In this document: in pieces, positions 61,968 to 64,000 of the stretch
Layout of the letters: each line of letters begins with the position of its first letter
How positions within the stretch are numbered: position 1 is the stretch's first letter
NCBI GenBank assembly: GCA_903900335.1
Contig: CAIUMP010000056.1
Location: 93,020-157,019 of the forward strand
DNA from: an uncultured Ignavibacteriota bacterium
GTDB taxonomy: Bacteria; Bacteroidota; Ignavibacteria; Palsa-1295
DNA length: 64,000 nucleotides
Direction: 5' to 3'
The notes under the pieces: model-generated
Database searches by the model: none
The model's input: the letters and a program-made list of their open reading frames with translations, nothing else
What the model was told of the DNA's origin: nothing
Program-made: the position numbers and the translations under genes

Positions 61968-64000
61968 TAGCGTAAGATTAGTTTTGTGGCAGCGGACGTC
62001 TCTCCTTGAGAAACTCGTAGCACGAAAGTGCCATGCAGATCCGTCGGAATCGAAAGTGATCTCGAATGTACTCCTGAAAATTCCTCTCCAACAAACAGTT
62101 GCCGTTGTGACTTTCCTGTTTCGTCCCAAAGGTCAATCGTGACAAGTCCGCCTGTCCCGATGACGTAGTCAACCCTCACTGTTCCCGCGGAAGGATTGGG
62201 ATAAATAGAAACTGGGTTGCTGGGTCCAATATCCTTTCGAGTGATACGAACATCGCTCGTTGAGATATTTACCATTACTACGAAGCCCTGGATACCGTAG
62301 AGCAAGACTTGATGGTCATTCAACCAATGGAAAAGAATCCGATCATAATTCCAGATATTGACGGCAAAGTGCTTCCAATGTTGGCCGCCGTCCGTGGTAA
62401 AAGCAAGGAAGGCAGTATCCGGGACGATCGCGCTGGATGATGAACGTTCAGCAACGATCCCGATCTTTCGATTGAAGAAGCTCATTCCAAGGCTATCACT
62501 TGTCGGCAGTGGTACAAACTGCCAGTTTGCTCCGAAGTCAGTTGAGCGGATCAGGTTTGTGCCTGCCCGGGCGATGAATGTGCCATCCGGGAATGCCTCC
62601 ACCTGGCGAATGGAAGCCGGCGTACCGCTAAGCACATTGTTGACATCAGACCAATGCTGCCCTGCGTCAATTGTTCGAAGTATTCTCCCTCCATCCCCAC
62701 ACGCCACCCCAATCTGACCGTCTGCGAAGGCAACTGTCCATAGAAAGTCCTGAATCGAGCCAGGCACAGGCACATTCGCCCAGATTCTTCCTGTGTCTGT
62801 CGAGCGAATAATGTAGCCAAAGTCACCAACGATGATCCCAACATCTACAGTCGGGAATGCAATGCCGTGGAGCTTATTTGTTGTCCCGCTGCCGATTGAG
62901 TCCCAGTTCTTTCCAGCATCCGTAGTTCGTAGAATAAGCCCGTTCCACCCTGATGCTATAGCGATAGCATCGGTTAGGGTACAGATGCTGTTGAGTTTCT
63001 GATCTACCAGGATATTAGTGACAGGCCTCCACGATATTCCCCCGTCCGTGGTTCGATCTCTCGCGGCGCCTGTACCGGCAGCATATCCATAGCCATCCGG
63101 TGCGATGCTGACTGAGAGGAAGTTGATCGGTTCACGACCATTTGGATAAAGGTTTTGCGTGATTGCTCCGTATCCATCGAACGAGGATCCTTCCCAACTT
63201 TGCAACTCGTCACCGCCGAATGTAAGGACATTTCCGTTGGTGCTTGGCGCAAGAGCCGCACAATAATTGCGCATGGGTGCTGGATCTGTGTTTCCGTCAG
63301 CATCCCCGAAGGCAGAGATGATTCTTCGCGTCCAACCAGTAGCGCTATCCCCCCATGCGTAGAGATAGTCATCTGCTGCAAGACCCATCAAGGTGTTTAT
63401 GGGTTTTCCATAGAGACTAGCGAGACCGTCGCCTACGCTGACAAGTGATGTCAGCGGCCCGGAATGGGGGAAGATCGGCAAGTTAGGAGTTCCTACCCGC
63501 CATTTGTCCGTGGCACTGTCGCGCATCATGAGAAGCGGCATGACAGGTGATCGAACACCAACCCAAAGTACGTCGCCTTGTTGTGCATAGACAGAAGAAA
63601 AGTCGATCTGTCGAACCAGCGTGTCGTATCGTTTTAGATCGTACGGAAAGGGGATGGTCTGCCACGTATTTCCGGCATCCGCTGTGCGAAGGATGACGGT
63701 GTCATTTCCAACTGCAAATCCGGTATCCGCTGTGCCAAAGCTCACAGCGTTTAGTTGAGCGCTCGTCGGAGAGGATAATCGCGTCCAGTTCTTTCCGCTA
63801 TTCGTTGAACGGATGATGAGTCCAGAATCCCCAACACCTATAAGGATTCCATTGACGGTGGCGGTCATATTACGAATGGTAGCAGATGTGCCGATCGAAC
63901 TCGGCGACCAGCTCGCACCACAGTTGGTGGTATAGGCAAGGGCACCATTCGAGCCACCGATAGCTGCCCGAAGTTGATTGGTGAAGGCAACTGCATAGAG
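61967..64000 (-). CDS. exported Asp-box beta-propeller protein, paralogue H (partial, N-terminus beyond right edge)
   Basis: The frame stays open from the TAA at 61967-61969 to the window edge. The part before the first ATG (63868) reads LYAVAFTNQLRAAIGGSNGA then LAYTTNCGASWSPSSIGTSA, clearly homologous to the siblings, so the true start lies beyond 64000. About 677 residues are visible. Asp-boxes: TTNCGASW, STNSGKNW, TADAGNTW, TTDGGISW, TTDAGKNW, TIDAGQHW, STDFGANW, TTDGGQHW. Loop GDADGNTDPAPMRNYC. Sorting domain IYPNPSAGTVRVDYVI, DLWDETGKSQRQLF. More paralogues may follow beyond the window. Confidence 0.87.
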   Translation of the reverse strand, partial: LYAVAFTNQLRAAIGGSNGALAYTTNCGASWSPSSIGTSATIRNMTATVNGILIGVGDSGLIIRSTNSGKNWTRLSSPTSAQLNAVSFGTADTGFAVGNDTVILRTADAGNTWQTIPFPYDLKRYDTLVRQIDFSSVYAQQGDVLWVGVRSPVMPLLMMRDSATDKWRVGTPNLPIFPHSGPLTSLVSVGDGLASLYGKPINTLMGLAADDYLYAWGDSATGWTRRIISAFGDADGNTDPAPMRNYCAALAPSTNGNVLTFGGDELQSWEGSSFDGYGAITQNLYPNGREPINFLSVSIAPDGYGYAAGTGAARDRTTDGGISWRPVTNILVDQKLNSICTLTDAIAIASGWNGLILRTTDAGKNWDSIGSGTTNKLHGIAFPTVDVGIIVGDFGYIIRSTDTGRIWANVPVPGSIQDFLWTVAFADGQIGVACGDGGRILRTIDAGQHWSDVNNVLSGTPASIRQVEAFPDGTFIARAGTNLIRSTDFGANWQFVPLPTSDSLGMSFFNRKIGIVAERSSSSAIVPDTAFLAFTTDGGQHWKHFAVNIWNYDRILFHWLNDHQVLLYGIQGFVVMVNISTSDVRITRKDIGPSNPVSIYPNPSAGTVRVDYVIGTGGLVTIDLWDETGKSQRQLFVGEEFSGVHSRSLSIPTDLHGTFVLRVSQGETSAATKLILR

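Noticed and set aside
45594..64000. Tandem propellers as an assembly artefact
   Set aside because: The copies differ in signal peptides, Asp-box sequences and loops along their whole length, and each junction is distinct, so they are true paralogues.
1..64000. CRISPR array, tRNA, rRNA, insertion sequence or prophage
   Set aside because: I saw no regularly spaced short repeats, T-loop GTTCRANNC with paired arms, rRNA stretches, transposase motifs or phage genes on either strand.

Overview
The window appears to come from a Gram-negative bacterium of the Bacteroidota/Chlorobiota side of the tree, possibly a Kapabacteria- or Ignavibacteria-like lineage. This is inferred from gene content; no marker gene in the window fixes the taxon. 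Three observations support it. At least a dozen large exported proteins end in a type IX secretion (Por) C-terminal sorting domain, with a YPNPSSG-like strand, a LxDxxGR-like strand and a final short strand. Several intergenic regions carry an exact TAnnTTTG box, the -7 element of Bacteroidota housekeeping promoters. Shine-Dalgarno sequences are often weak, and TTG/GTG starts are frequent. No rRNA, tRNA, CRISPR array, transposase or T9SS machinery gene was seen.

Left part (1-28.7 kb): a DUF354 glycosyltransferase-like gene, cut by the edge, and an alpha/alpha-toroid protein. Then come three T9SS-exported proteins: one large unknown and two paralogues with an IgGFc-binding-like domain. A leftward carbohydrate operon follows (GH15 glucoamylase, gnd, zwf), feeding glucose into the oxidative pentose phosphate pathway. 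Next are a small Cys-rich exported protein behind a candidate operator, a propeller lipoprotein, a sugar nucleotidyltransferase and a DUF885 metallopeptidase. A hydrolase, trmH and a VWA/glutamine-amidotransferase-like membrane protein come next, then DoxX, a methyltransferase, two lipoproteins and a SIMPL protein. This part ends with rpmH-rnpA-yidD and a small membrane protein.

Middle (28.7-43 kb): a leftward run of four genes. In transcription order these are a tandem TIR-like protein, an nSTAND1-type P-loop NTPase with coiled coil and WD40 propeller, an OmpA-type protein with two OmpA domains, and a 1473-residue surface protein with a Gly-rich region, six ASH-like repeats and a T9SS tail. 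The first two genes are 5 bp apart. They form a candidate TIR/STAND signalling or conflict module, possibly coupled to envelope proteins. Divergent from it are a HAMP-GAF histidine kinase and a receiver-adenylate cyclase fusion, a likely two-component route to cAMP.

Right part (43-64 kb): an Omp28/thioredoxin-like T9SS protein, then eight tandem leftward paralogues, the last cut by the right edge. Each is an Asp-box (Ycf48/BNR-like) beta-propeller of about 765-782 residues with a signal peptide, usually a conserved GDADGxxD loop, and a T9SS tail. Most neighbours overlap by 1-4 bases, so they look translationally coupled. This exported multi-paralogue operon and the TIR/STAND module are the two most notable systems here.
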